Positions 1-6,266 of a stretch of DNA of 28,527 bases are shown one piece after another (position 1 is the stretch's first letter; the number at the start of each line of letters is the position of its first letter). The translations under genes were made by a program, and so were the position numbers. The stretch spans positions 1 to 28,527 of the IMG/VR virus record IMGVR_UViG_3300022591_000052, one strand, 5' to 3'. The notes beneath the pieces were generated by a model. The model saw only the letters and a list, made by a program, of their open reading frames with translations, did no database searches and had not been told where the DNA came from. The stretch comes from a virus.

Positions 1-51
1 TAGTGCATAATCATTGGTACTTTTCGCTGCCGCTTGATGTAGTGACAGCAT
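1..51 (-). CDS. 5' end of an unidentified gene, cut by the window edge
   Basis: An ATG at 51-49 opens a frame that stays open to base 1 (17 codons, beginning MLSLHQAAAKSTNDYAL). It lies six bases after the TAA of the upstream gene and in the same frame, so it could be translated by coupling. I see no clear Shine-Dalgarno sequence. The other two minus frames are closed here. Too little is visible to name a function. Position in the operon of a Cas4-like nuclease suggests DNA metabolism, but that is a guess. Confidence 0.45.
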   Translation of the reverse strand, partial: MLSLHQAAAKSTNDYAL

Positions 52-57
52 CAGATA

Positions 58-447
58 TTATCGAACGAACTTAGGCTCGCACTGATCTGGAGTACCCTTT
101 GGCGATGGGCAGAACCAGCCCTTCCAAGCCTTTGGAGCGCCTGGCTTTGACTCACGCCATACCAAAGCACCATGCTTGCATTGTCCTTCAGGGAAGGATG
201 TTGGGCTGGAGTACTGCTGTACTGGGGCTGATGGTTGAGCCACAGGTGTAGCACCAAGAGATTGGATAGCGTGTTGGATGTTACCAGCATTGCCAAGGGC
301 AGCTGACACTGATCCAATAAGAGCAGCGGTGTCTTGAATAGTAGCCAAGCTACCTTCTAGTTCTGCTGGTGTTGCAGCGTAGATGTTGATAAGTGTGCCG
401 TCAGCCAACTTGAAGTTGACCTGCAGTTTTGTTCCTTCTGTTGCCAT
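58..447 (-). CDS. Small protein with C-terminal Cys/His cluster (actinophage-type, function unknown)
   Basis: This 129-aa protein has two parts. Residues 1-60 look like a compact domain (LQVNFKLADGTLINIYAAT, then helical). After a Pro/Gln/Ser-rich linker at about 68-86 comes a C-terminal cluster with C90, H92, C113 and C123 in the order CKHG...WFCPSPKGTPDQC, which could bind zinc. I recall similar CxHG...FCP.PKG.PDQC tails in small proteins beside Cas4-like nucleases in actinobacteriophages. Their role is not established to my knowledge; single-stranded DNA binding is possible. The gene starts one base after the stop of the nuclease gene, with a weak TAGGAA upstream, so the two are probably co-translated. 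Confidence 0.82.
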   Translation of the reverse strand: MATEGTKLQVNFKLADGTLINIYAATPAELEGSLATIQDTAALIGSVSAALGNAGNIQHAIQSLGATPVAQPSAPVQQYSSPTSFPEGQCKHGALVWRESKPGAPKAWKGWFCPSPKGTPDQCEPKFVR

Positions 448-448
448 G

Positions 449-1111
449 TTATTTTCCTATCGTTGCTAGTGGGTCGTATATTTGTGAAAGTTCTCCGCCT
501 ACAGAGTAGCAATAGTCGCGTACTCCGCAAGTACCACACATCATTCCGATGTTGGGTAAGTAAATCTCAGCTTCCAGTCCTCGTGCAAACTGCTCAAACA
601 ACTCAGTCATTACGGGAATTGTCCATCGTTCTAGTCCAGCGACTTCAATAAACTCTGCCTTGCGAGCAGAGTAATAAAAGCCACGGGTGGGGCGTACACC
701 AAATTGCATCTCCATACAACAGGCGTAGATGCCTAGTTGCATTGCGGAGTCGGGGGTGTAAGAGCCAGTCTTAAAGTCTACCACGGCAAGCTCACCTGTG
801 GGTAGCACAGCAATTAGATCCGCAAAGGCTTTGATAAGAACTTTACCAAAGTTCTGCATGAAACCAATTTCTACACCAGGCACACCAGTTTCAGTCTGCC
901 AAATCTCCATGTTGGATTGTTGCCATACATTGATGAAGTCAAAGAACATCTTGCGACCATTCTCATCCCACCATGCTTTATCTTCCTTGTTGGGATTAGC
1001 CTTAGTGGCTCTGCCACCAGTGCGCCAATCCATAGGATTGGAGCCAGTCTTGGTTTCGACTTCAGCAATCTGCCCAATGAAGGCTTCATCCCAGATCGTA
1101 TCCCAAGTCAT
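449..1111 (-). CDS. Cas4/AddB-like PD-(D/E)XK nuclease, C-terminal catalytic part (split gene, part B)
   Basis: This 220-aa protein carries the catalytic core of a RecB/Cas4-family nuclease: E81 (GVEIGF), D98 (KAFADLIAVL) and D112-F-K114 (VVDFKTG), followed by Q125 in MQLGIYA. The C-terminus has C192, C195 and C201, the C-x2-C-x5-C pattern that with one N-terminal Cys holds a 4Fe-4S cluster in AddB and Cas4 proteins. Such enzymes resect DNA ends in recombination or repair. The family's N-terminal helical part, with its Cys and His, is missing here and appears as a separate gene at 1867-1652. The start overlaps the preceding stop by 3 bases (TGA shared with the codon before), so it looks like a genuine start rather than a broken end. 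Residues 12-30 (IGQIAEVETKTGSNPMDWR) match where an intact homologue would continue after its N-terminal domain. Confidence 0.88.
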   Translation of the reverse strand: MTWDTIWDEAFIGQIAEVETKTGSNPMDWRTGGRATKANPNKEDKAWWDENGRKMFFDFINVWQQSNMEIWQTETGVPGVEIGFMQNFGKVLIKAFADLIAVLPTGELAVVDFKTGSYTPDSAMQLGIYACCMEMQFGVRPTRGFYYSARKAEFIEVAGLERWTIPVMTELFEQFARGLEAEIYLPNIGMMCGTCGVRDYCYSVGGELSQIYDPLATIGK

Positions 1112-1296
1112 TCGCTCACCGTGCCGTATACAATCTCAGCGGCTTTCTTTAAGCCAGCAATAATGTCAGCGTTGGTTTCAGACTCAGCTGCAACTTCGAT
1201 CCGTGCTGCCAAGTTCTTGCGCATAATGTATTCGGCTTCAACGAATGCACGAGTAAACGCATCCTTGCCTACAATCTTTGCTTTGCGACTGCTCAT
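1108..1296 (-). CDS. Hypothetical 62-aa helical protein
   Basis: I do not recognise this protein. It begins MSSRKAKIVGKD, with a basic first ten residues, and is otherwise rich in Ala, Glu and Ile, predicted mostly helical. I chose the ATG at 1296 because it overlaps the stop of the previous gene in a TAATG arrangement; a GTG two codons upstream is also possible. Its stop overlaps the start of nuclease part B. It is therefore inserted, in frame-independent but tightly coupled fashion, between the two nuclease halves. Being translated just before part B, it could be an accessory to the nuclease, but nothing in the sequence proves that. Confidence 0.72.
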   Translation of the reverse strand: MSSRKAKIVGKDAFTRAFVEAEYIMRKNLAARIEVAAESETNADIIAGLKKAAEIVYGTVSE

Positions 1297-1436
1297 TACC
1301 ACTCAACTCCTAGGTACATATTCAAGAACATTAGTTCGATGCCGTACTTGTCAAAGCGTAGAGCTACGCCAAAGGATGTACGAGAGGTGTACAGATAAAC
1401 GCTGTACTTCTTATTCTTAGTCAGATACTTATTCAC
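1296..1436 (-). CDS. Hypothetical 46-aa protein, GTG start
   Basis: This short ORF starts with GTG at 1436 and reads MNKYLTKNKKYSVYLYTSRT..., ending GVEW before a TAA that overlaps the next ATG. A good Shine-Dalgarno (GGAGAA) sits 4 bases upstream of the GTG, inside the end of the preceding gene, with an 8-base overlap. The protein is basic and rich in Tyr, and looks like a small beta-strand domain (YSVYLY, GVALRF, GIELMF). Function is unknown. The dense packing and start signal are the main support. Confidence 0.65.
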   Translation of the reverse strand: MNKYLTKNKKYSVYLYTSRTSFGVALRFDKYGIELMFLNMYLGVEW

Positions 1437-1650
1437 GCGATTCTCCTAACGGTGGGGTAACTGCGGTGGCGAGGCTACCACATAGCGCACAGTTGATGTC
1501 AAGGAAATAGATACCGATTTCTCCGTCATCGTCAAACTTACATTTGACCGACCATAAATCTGATCCGCATGGGCATACTCTGATTGGGCCAAGAGAACGG
1601 TAATCCGCTTCTGCGCCTTTGGTGGGTTTAAGGTTTGCAATGTCGTCCAT
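1429..1650 (-). CDS. Small zinc-ribbon-like protein (73 aa)
   Basis: The protein has two Cys pairs: C26-P-C28 in RVCPCGSDLW and C54-A-L-C57 in INCALCGS, plus C37. They flank a beta-rich acidic centre (FDDDGEIGIYFLDI). This spacing fits a small zinc ribbon. I recall similar CxCGS...C..CGS mini-proteins in actinophage replication and recombination regions, with no defined role. The ATG at 1650 follows the stop of nuclease part A by one base, so the gene is coupled to it. Its own 3' end overlaps the next gene by 8 bases. Confidence 0.8.
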   Translation of the reverse strand: MDDIANLKPTKGAEADYRSLGPIRVCPCGSDLWSVKCKFDDDGEIGIYFLDINCALCGSLATAVTPPLGESRE

Positions 1651-1651
1651 T

Positions 1652-1867
1652 CTAGAAAGGTGGCTCGTCTGTCATTGGTGCCTTAGAAGCCTCAAAGGTC
1701 TGCAACAAGAACTTTTCTGCTGCACTGTGGAATGCACTTCCACCAATAAACCACCAAGCAGGTTCGCTAGGTGCCTGTAAATTACGCTCCAACTGGAACG
1801 CCTTGCCACATCGTAGCCATGACGTGAAAGCTGAAAACGATCTATGTTGTATGGTTGTTTCTGTCAT
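1652..1867 (-). CDS. Cas4-like PD-(D/E)XK nuclease, N-terminal part (split gene, part A)
   Basis: The 71 residues read like the first domain of an actinophage Cas4-family exonuclease: S10-F-S-A-F-T-S-W-L-R-C20 (the lone Fe-S Cys of the family), then PAWWFIGGSAFHSAAEKF with the conserved His (H47). An intact enzyme would carry on to the catalytic Asp and Lys residues. Here the frame instead ends after a short tail (TDEPPF) with a TAG, and the remainder is encoded 540 bases away at 1111-449. The ATG at 1867 is the first gene after the regulatory region; a CATAGGC/GCCTATG repeat includes its start codon. I see no strong Shine-Dalgarno. It may be half of a two-subunit nuclease, or the remnant of a disrupted gene. 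Confidence 0.8.
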   Translation of the reverse strand: MTETTIQHRSFSAFTSWLRCGKAFQLERNLQAPSEPAWWFIGGSAFHSAAEKFLLQTFEASKAPMTDEPPF

Positions 1868-1972
1868 AGGCGGAGCGTAGCATTAGCCTATGCTCGGGTA
1901 GCAATTCGACACGCCGATGTACTTTGCCTATGTGGTTCGATTTGACATACGCCTATGGGGTATGTGTAAAAT
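1865..1972. promoter_or_regulatory. Regulatory region with repeated GCCTATG and a dyad operator candidate
   Basis: The heptamer GCCTATG occurs at 1886-1892, 1926-1932 and 1951-1957, and inverted (CATAGGC) at 1865-1871 over the start codon of the first gene. Around the third copy is a dyad, ACATAC (1945-1950) and GTATGT (1960-1965), with inner CC and GG also symmetric. The minus-strand operon at 1867 must be transcribed from this stretch or by read-through. A TTTACA (1970-1965 on the minus strand) could be its -35, but the matching -10 (TGTCAA) is poor. Regulation by a DNA-binding protein at the repeats is inferred. Confidence 0.5.
1942..1972 (+). promoter_or_regulatory. Candidate sigma-70-type promoter on the plus strand
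   Basis: A perfect TTGACA at 1942-1947 is followed, after 17 bases, by TGTAAA (1965-1970), or after 19 bases by TAAAAT (1967-1972). The spacer is the dyad described above, so a bound protein would block the promoter. It points right, away from the 1867 operon and against the holin gene. No convincing plus-strand gene follows, so the product may be a short noncoding RNA, or the match may be fortuitous. Confidence 0.35.
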
Positions 1973-2043
1973 ATGAGCGAAGCGAATGCGATACGGGTAG
2001 AGGCGGCAAGGCTGATAGCCTCCAACGGGTAAACGGAAACAAT

Positions 2044-2076
2044 AAAAAAGCCCCCCGCTGTTTAGGCGAGGGGCTT
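2044..2076 (-). terminator. Rho-independent terminator of the late operon
   Basis: On the minus strand, an 11-bp stem (arms 2066-2076 and 2048-2058, one G-U pair, G/C-rich) closes a 7-nt loop and is followed by a run of T residues to 2044. It lies about 20 bases after the holin stop. This is a textbook intrinsic terminator and marks the end of the structural/lysis operon. On the plus strand the hairpin has no following T tract. Confidence 0.93.
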
Positions 2077-2094
2077 AGTCGTTCTATTAAGTTG

Positions 2095-2343
2095 TTATTG
2101 TTTCACTGCTTCATCCGCCGCAACAAGTGCGTGGTTAGGAGCAGGGAATGTATCTGCTGGATTGACATAGCGGTAGATCAAAGGAACTACAGCAGCTACG
2201 CCAGCACCGAGAAGTGCTTTGATAGATGTGGTGTGATGCACGATGTATTCGGTAAGGATACCGCCGACAAGTACATGGAACCAAGCTGCGAGAATTGTCC
2301 ACACCTTTGGTGGGATGTTAATTAAATATTTGTTCTTTGCCAT
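2095..2343 (-). CDS. Holin, two transmembrane helices
   Basis: This 82-aa protein has two hydrophobic helices, at about residues 14-34 (VWTILAAWFHVLVGGILTEY) and 40-60 (SIKALLGAGVAAVVPLIYRY), joined by a short loop with two His. A basic N-terminus (MAKNK) and an acidic tail flank them. Size, topology and place directly after a CHAP endolysin fit a small phage holin, which permeabilises the membrane to release or activate the endolysin. I chose the ATG at 2343 because AAAGGAG stands 8 bases upstream; an in-frame start 13 codons earlier lies inside the endolysin gene and lacks a comparable site. It is the last gene before the terminator. The call is by topology and context, not by a family match. 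Confidence 0.85.
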   Translation of the reverse strand: MAKNKYLINIPPKVWTILAAWFHVLVGGILTEYIVHHTTSIKALLGAGVAAVVPLIYRYVNPADTFPAPNHALVAADEAVKQ

Positions 2344-2356
2344 ACGTGTTACTCCT

Positions 2357-2851
2357 TTAGGATGCCCACTTTGGGCTACCAAATCCTACCACGAATACAG
2401 GCAACTTCTTGGTGTTGGCCGCCTTGTAGGCTCTAATCTTCACACATACTTCTCCGCCATTGGCTTGGCTACCAGTAGGTTTCTTGTCTGGGCTGGTGTT
2501 GCCCTCGATGGTAGTTACTGTGCCATCTCCGTTGTCCTTGACAACTAGACCCACATGCTCGATGCCCTTGTTATCAAAGGTAAAGAATACGATGTCGCCT
2601 GGCTGTGGCTTGGCTGTCTCATGGTTAGACCATCTGCCCTGACCTTGAAAGCCAGTGGCTCCAGCGGGCGTATAGACGCAGTTAGGCATACCTTTGAACT
2701 TAACCTCATTGGCTAGCCACATTATAAAGGATCCGCACCATGGCATACCATCATGCTTGGTGAAGGCGCCGTACTTAGTCTTGTTGTTAGGTACCTCCAC
2801 GGTACCTACCTCAGCCTGTGCTTTGGCGAGGAAGTCTGCTAGTTGGCTCAT
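2357..2851 (-). CDS. Endolysin, CHAP-domain peptidoglycan hydrolase
   Basis: The 164-aa protein is essentially one CHAP (NlpC/P60-like) domain. The nucleophile is C39 in PWCGSFIMWL, the general base H99 in IEHVGLVV, and the third polar residue is probably E116 or N118 in TTIEGNTS. QPGDIVFF before the His is also typical. CHAP enzymes cut peptidoglycan as amidases or endopeptidases at the end of infection. No signal peptide and no separate wall-binding domain are seen; the last 30 residues (AANTKKLPVFVVGFGSP) complete the fold. The start overlaps the preceding stop (ATGA) and has AAGGA 8 bases upstream. A holin follows at once, so release is holin-dependent. Confidence 0.93.
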   Translation of the reverse strand: MSQLADFLAKAQAEVGTVEVPNNKTKYGAFTKHDGMPWCGSFIMWLANEVKFKGMPNCVYTPAGATGFQGQGRWSNHETAKPQPGDIVFFTFDNKGIEHVGLVVKDNGDGTVTTIEGNTSPDKKPTGSQANGGEVCVKIRAYKAANTKKLPVFVVGFGSPKWAS

Positions 2852-3159
2852 TGTTCTATCCTTGCTTTCATTACCTCAACGTCCACCTTGATGGATTGTT
2901 GGTTTTCGATTAAGGCATCTACCTTGTTGATAAGACCAGTCTTGCCATCGTTATAGAGCGCATACTCGATACGGCTAGTGCGCTTGTCCATTTCAGTAAG
3001 ACATTCCATCAGCGGCTTTAATTCCTCACGAAGTTCGATGAGATGGTTCTCTACCGACTTGTGTACTCCGTGCTTGAATAGTCTCCAGATACCGATGCCT
3101 GTTGCACAAGCTACAAAGAAGTATCCGTATACGCCATTGGCTATGTCTGCCCAGCTCAT
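2848..3159 (-). CDS. Membrane-anchored coiled-coil protein of the lysis cassette (holin-like)
   Basis: Residues 6-25 (IANGVYGYFFVACATGIGIW) form one N-terminal transmembrane helix. The rest is charged and heptad-like (VENHLIELREELKPLMECL, later INKVDALIENQQSIKVDVEV), predicted as a long coiled coil. Proteins of this layout often sit beside endolysins in actinophages and are called holin-like or membrane proteins; a pinholin, antiholin or spanin-like role are all possible. I use the ATG at 3159, four bases after the stop of the tail gene, with a modest AAAG upstream. A longer in-frame ORF to 3306 would overlap the tail gene heavily and is unlikely. The gene overlaps the endolysin start by 4 bases. 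Confidence 0.82.
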   Translation of the reverse strand: MSWADIANGVYGYFFVACATGIGIWRLFKHGVHKSVENHLIELREELKPLMECLTEMDKRTSRIEYALYNDGKTGLINKVDALIENQQSIKVDVEVMKARIEQ

Positions 3160-3163
3160 GTCT

Positions 3164-5377
3164 TTATACCGTTCTGATTTGTAGGACGATACGCCCACCG
3201 AAGCCAGTAAAGCGGCGCTCAGGGGGTGTCTCTCGGACGAAGGTAACGCTTTCAATGACACAGCGAACTGTCTCATTGTTGGTAAAGTCTTGGAAGATAA
3301 TGACATCTCCGCCAGACTCTAGCGTTTCTAGTTGAGATAGACGCTCAGAGGCACGACCTTCATATCCAACGGTCATGTTGTTCTTGTCGCCTTCAAAGTC
3401 GTAGTTGAGTAGTGGCACTGTGTAGATGCGTTGACGGCGTACTGCTGGCAGAGCCTTGAGTTGGTAGCCGTTGAATGAATCTTCTGTGCCTACTGCCTGT
3501 GAGGTAGCAGAGTAAAGAGTAAACTTTAAGCCAATAGATTCTTTTGGTGTTACATCGTATTGATCTAAACCAGTAATGTCTTGGGTGAAGTCAAAGCCGT
3601 TGGCTACAGTGATGATGTCGGTTACTGCGCCGTTGGCATCTACGCTAGAGAGTTGGAGTGAGCCAACCATCGGCGTGGTTTGACGCAGCTTGACCAATTC
3701 AAAGTGCTTGTCCTCAAGGGTGAAGTAGCGGATTTGTCCAGTTTGGATGTAGCCGTTTGCTACCAATGTGTTTGACTGAAAGTAGACGCCTACACCAGTA
3801 ACGCCAATAGCCAACTTGTTGGTTGTGCCAATGACGCATACTGTTGGTACTTCTGCTGTGCTAGGCACACGAAGGTGGGTAGCGTAAGCCATTTGGTTAG
3901 GAGTAATCTCACGGCTCAAGTCAATTTTGACTAAGCCAGATGAGTATGTGCCATCGCCATTGTCAATGTAGTTTGTCACTGTGCAGTAAGCAAAGCGGTC
4001 ATTGAAGGTGATGGACTTACACGGAGAACCGTTGAGGTTAGTTCCGCTTGCTGGATCATAGCCGTTGGTAATGACAGTGATTGGACCATAGGTAATGTAG
4101 CCAGAGGATACGAAGCCTGATGTATCAATCTGTCCTACACGAATACCCTTGCTGGTACCAAAGACCATGTACTTGCCGACATAAGAACCGAGGGCATAGA
4201 TACGCTCACCTTTGGGCATATCAGCTGCAGTTAGCGCCTTGGTGAGTAGCGGCACAGCGCCTGATGTATCGAGGGAAAGCCGATACACAGTAGATGAATC
4301 TCCAGCATAGCCTGCTGCATAGATAGCATTAGGGCCTTCACAAATGCCAGTCCAAACCCAAGTAGGATTAGGGTGTGCATAAATAGGAAGAGTATTATTA
4401 GAAGCAAGAACAACTGTTCCTGTTAATCCAGTACTAAATGCCACGTCTGCATTGTTATGGTAGAAAGAAACCTGTGTAGCGGAAGGAACTGCAGTAACTG
4501 ACCAAGTTCCATTGTAAGGAGAGGTTAGGCTGGCTATAGTAATCTGGCTACCTACTGATAAATTATGAGCAGTAGACGTAGTTAAAGTTGCTATGTTAGA
4601 AGCAAGCATGGCAGCATTAACAGCGTAAGAAGTAATAGGGGTTATTTCATACAAGTAATTATTGATACCTGCGATGATGCGCTGCTTAACCCAACTAAGA
4701 CTAACTGATGTAACAGTACCTACTGCTGATGGATGAGTGAAGATAGATGTACCAGATGTAGCCCCTGTTAGTGGGCCACGATAGATGCCAGTAGCATTTG
4801 CAGCGTAGTAATTAACACCATCTTGGGCTACAGCATAGATAGTTCCAGATCCGCCCCATGTCAGGGTGGTGGTTGTGCCAGCAGCAGTTGTGCGATAAAG
4901 GTTTGCACCGTCTGCCCAAATGACTACATCCACACCATTAGCATCTATGCCGCCTACTAGGATAGGAGCATTAGTTGCGCTGGCTTGCTTGGTGACATCT
5001 GGCAGTAGTGTTACTTTACCGATGTTGAATACGTCTACACCAGCAGACTTGTTAAAGCGCATACCAACAGTCTCGCCTTGGATTGGTTCTTCATAGCGGA
5101 TGCCTGCGCCGTAGTGGAATGAGGACTGGCTACGAAGCCACCAACCTGTGAGTGTCTGCTCGCCTGGTTCTTTTTGCTGGTCAATTTGTTGCTTACGGTA
5201 TTGAGCCGTTTCGCGCTTGTAAGGATATTCTTTGTTTGGGCCAATGAAGAACGGTAGTCCGCCTACGGCTACATCGTAGTTGTTGGCAGTATTCTCATAG
5301 GTAGTGCCGTTGTTAGGAGCTTGACCAACAGGAACAACTGGACGTTCTGCAATATGACGATTGCCTTGTAAAGTCAT
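3164..5377 (-). CDS. Large tail protein (737 aa), probable tail-tube/nozzle or beta-propeller tail component
   Basis: This is the largest protein of the tail module. The N-terminus has PNNGTTYENTANNYDVAVGGLPFF, then GEQTLTGWWLRSQSSFHYGAGIRY, a motif I recall from large tail proteins of actinobacterial phages. The middle (about 130-500) is a series of short beta repeats, for example ILVGGIDANGVDVVIWADGANLY and NYYAANATGIYRG, which look like propeller blades. The last 150 residues are again beta-rich and include a Glu/Asp/Asn stretch (ESGGDVIIFQDFTNNETVRC). In podoviruses, a protein of this size and content forms the nozzle (tail tubular B-like); in siphoviruses it could be a minor tail protein. 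AAGGAGA precedes the ATG by 6 bases. Confidence 0.78.
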   Translation of the reverse strand: MTLQGNRHIAERPVVPVGQAPNNGTTYENTANNYDVAVGGLPFFIGPNKEYPYKRETAQYRKQQIDQQKEPGEQTLTGWWLRSQSSFHYGAGIRYEEPIQGETVGMRFNKSAGVDVFNIGKVTLLPDVTKQASATNAPILVGGIDANGVDVVIWADGANLYRTTAAGTTTTLTWGGSGTIYAVAQDGVNYYAANATGIYRGPLTGATSGTSIFTHPSAVGTVTSVSLSWVKQRIIAGINNYLYEITPITSYAVNAAMLASNIATLTTSTAHNLSVGSQITIASLTSPYNGTWSVTAVPSATQVSFYHNNADVAFSTGLTGTVVLASNNTLPIYAHPNPTWVWTGICEGPNAIYAAGYAGDSSTVYRLSLDTSGAVPLLTKALTAADMPKGERIYALGSYVGKYMVFGTSKGIRVGQIDTSGFVSSGYITYGPITVITNGYDPASGTNLNGSPCKSITFNDRFAYCTVTNYIDNGDGTYSSGLVKIDLSREITPNQMAYATHLRVPSTAEVPTVCVIGTTNKLAIGVTGVGVYFQSNTLVANGYIQTGQIRYFTLEDKHFELVKLRQTTPMVGSLQLSSVDANGAVTDIITVANGFDFTQDITGLDQYDVTPKESIGLKFTLYSATSQAVGTEDSFNGYQLKALPAVRRQRIYTVPLLNYDFEGDKNNMTVGYEGRASERLSQLETLESGGDVIIFQDFTNNETVRCVIESVTFVRETPPERRFTGFGGRIVLQIRTV

Positions 5378-5385
5378 GCTTCTCC

Positions 5386-5463
5386 TTAGATTATTCCTGC
5401 ATATTCAAATTGATCTACCGCATCATCAATCGTGCGGTGCCAGTCAGATGTCTCGTACAGCAT
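5386..5463 (-). CDS. Tiny coupled ORF (25 aa)
   Basis: An ATG at 5463 overlaps the stop of the glycine-rich gene in a TAATG arrangement and opens a 25-codon frame reading MLYETSDWHRTIDDAVDQFE, then YAGII. Its TAA lies against the AAGGAG of the next gene. It fills the only gap between these two genes. The sequence is acidic and amphipathic, not what random DNA usually gives, but no family is recognised. It may also act only to keep ribosomes running into the tail gene. Confidence 0.5.
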   Translation of the reverse strand: MLYETSDWHRTIDDAVDQFEYAGII

Positions 5464-6266
5464 TAAAAATTTATTGTGCCAGTTCCTGCTGTAATTTTGT
5501 AGACTTTATACCCAGAGCGAGATGAGGTATCTAGTGTGTAAGTTAAGCCACCACTAATAGTTGGACTGCGATAGCCTGTTGGATAAGCAAGAATAATAAC
5601 TCCAGAGCCACCTGCTCCTGGTGCAGTGCTACTGCCTCCGCCACCACCACCTGTATTTGCAGTACCAGATGTTCCGTTAGCGGCACCACCGCCACCTAAT
5701 CCGCCTGCTGGTGCAGCGTTATATCCAATACCGCCACCACCACCAGCGTAGTAAGTAGATGCTCCTGTGATAGATGAAGCTAAACCAATTCCACCATAAC
5801 CATTGTTTGAGTTATCTGATGTGCTATTTCCTGCAGCACCAGCACCGCCACCGCCACCGTTAGATGATCCTGGACCTGAGTTGTTGTAACCATGTCCACC
5901 AGCATTACCTTGACCAGTAACGCCACTACCACCATTCCAATAGTTACCTATGCCAGAAGCATAAGATCCACCAGCGCCGCTACCACCGTTTCCGCCAACA
6001 TTGTTAAATGCGGCAGCGCCACCACCATATGTGGTTATGCTTGCAAATATTGAATTGTTACCAGTTGTTCCAGAGCTAGTTCCACCAGTACCACCTGCGC
6101 CAATAGTGCAAGTATATGCAGTGCCAGGAGTGATAGAAAGTGTACTTGTAAGTAAACCGCCTGCACCGCCACCTGGGTAAGATGCACCACCTCCGCCAGC
6201 GACAACAAGATACTCAACACTGGAAGGGGCTGGTAAACCAGCCGCTAATATTCCTAGTATTCTCAT
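5463..6266 (-). CDS. Glycine-rich adhesin-like tail protein (third paralogue)
   Basis: About one third of this 267-aa protein is Gly. Runs such as GGGGG alternate with Asn, Ser, Thr and Tyr from about residue 23 to 215, as in glycine-rich phage adhesins where poly-Gly sheets carry variable loops that touch the host surface. The start VEYLVVAGGGGA and the end GGLTYTLDTSSRSGYKVYKITAGTGTINF match the same places in the protein at 11431-10484, so both share a first strand and a C-terminal module. The N-terminus (MRILGILAAGLPAPSS) is only weakly hydrophobic and not a clear signal peptide. The ATG overlaps the preceding stop (TAATG). Receptor binding is inferred from family. Confidence 0.85.
   Translation of the reverse strand: MRILGILAAGLPAPSSVEYLVVAGGGGASYPGGGAGGLLTSTLSITPGTAYTCTIGAGGTGGTSSGTTGNNSIFASITTYGGGAAAFNNVGGNGGSGAGGSYASGIGNYWNGGSGVTGQGNAGGHGYNNSGPGSSNGGGGGAGAAGNSTSDNSNNGYGGIGLASSITGASTYYAGGGGGIGYNAAPAGGLGGGGAANGTSGTANTGGGGGGSSTAPGAGGSGVIILAYPTGYRSPTISGGLTYTLDTSSRSGYKVYKITAGTGTINF

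Noticed and set aside
1973-2032. 19-codon plus-strand ORF (MSEANAIRVEAARLIASNG) after the candidate promoter
   Set aside because: Its ATG lies before the expected transcription start, there is no ribosome site, and it is too short to judge.
1924-2325. Plus-strand ORF of 133 codons across the intergenic region and holin
   Set aside because: It runs through the terminator hairpin and antisense to the holin, has no Shine-Dalgarno sequence, and its composition is not protein-like.
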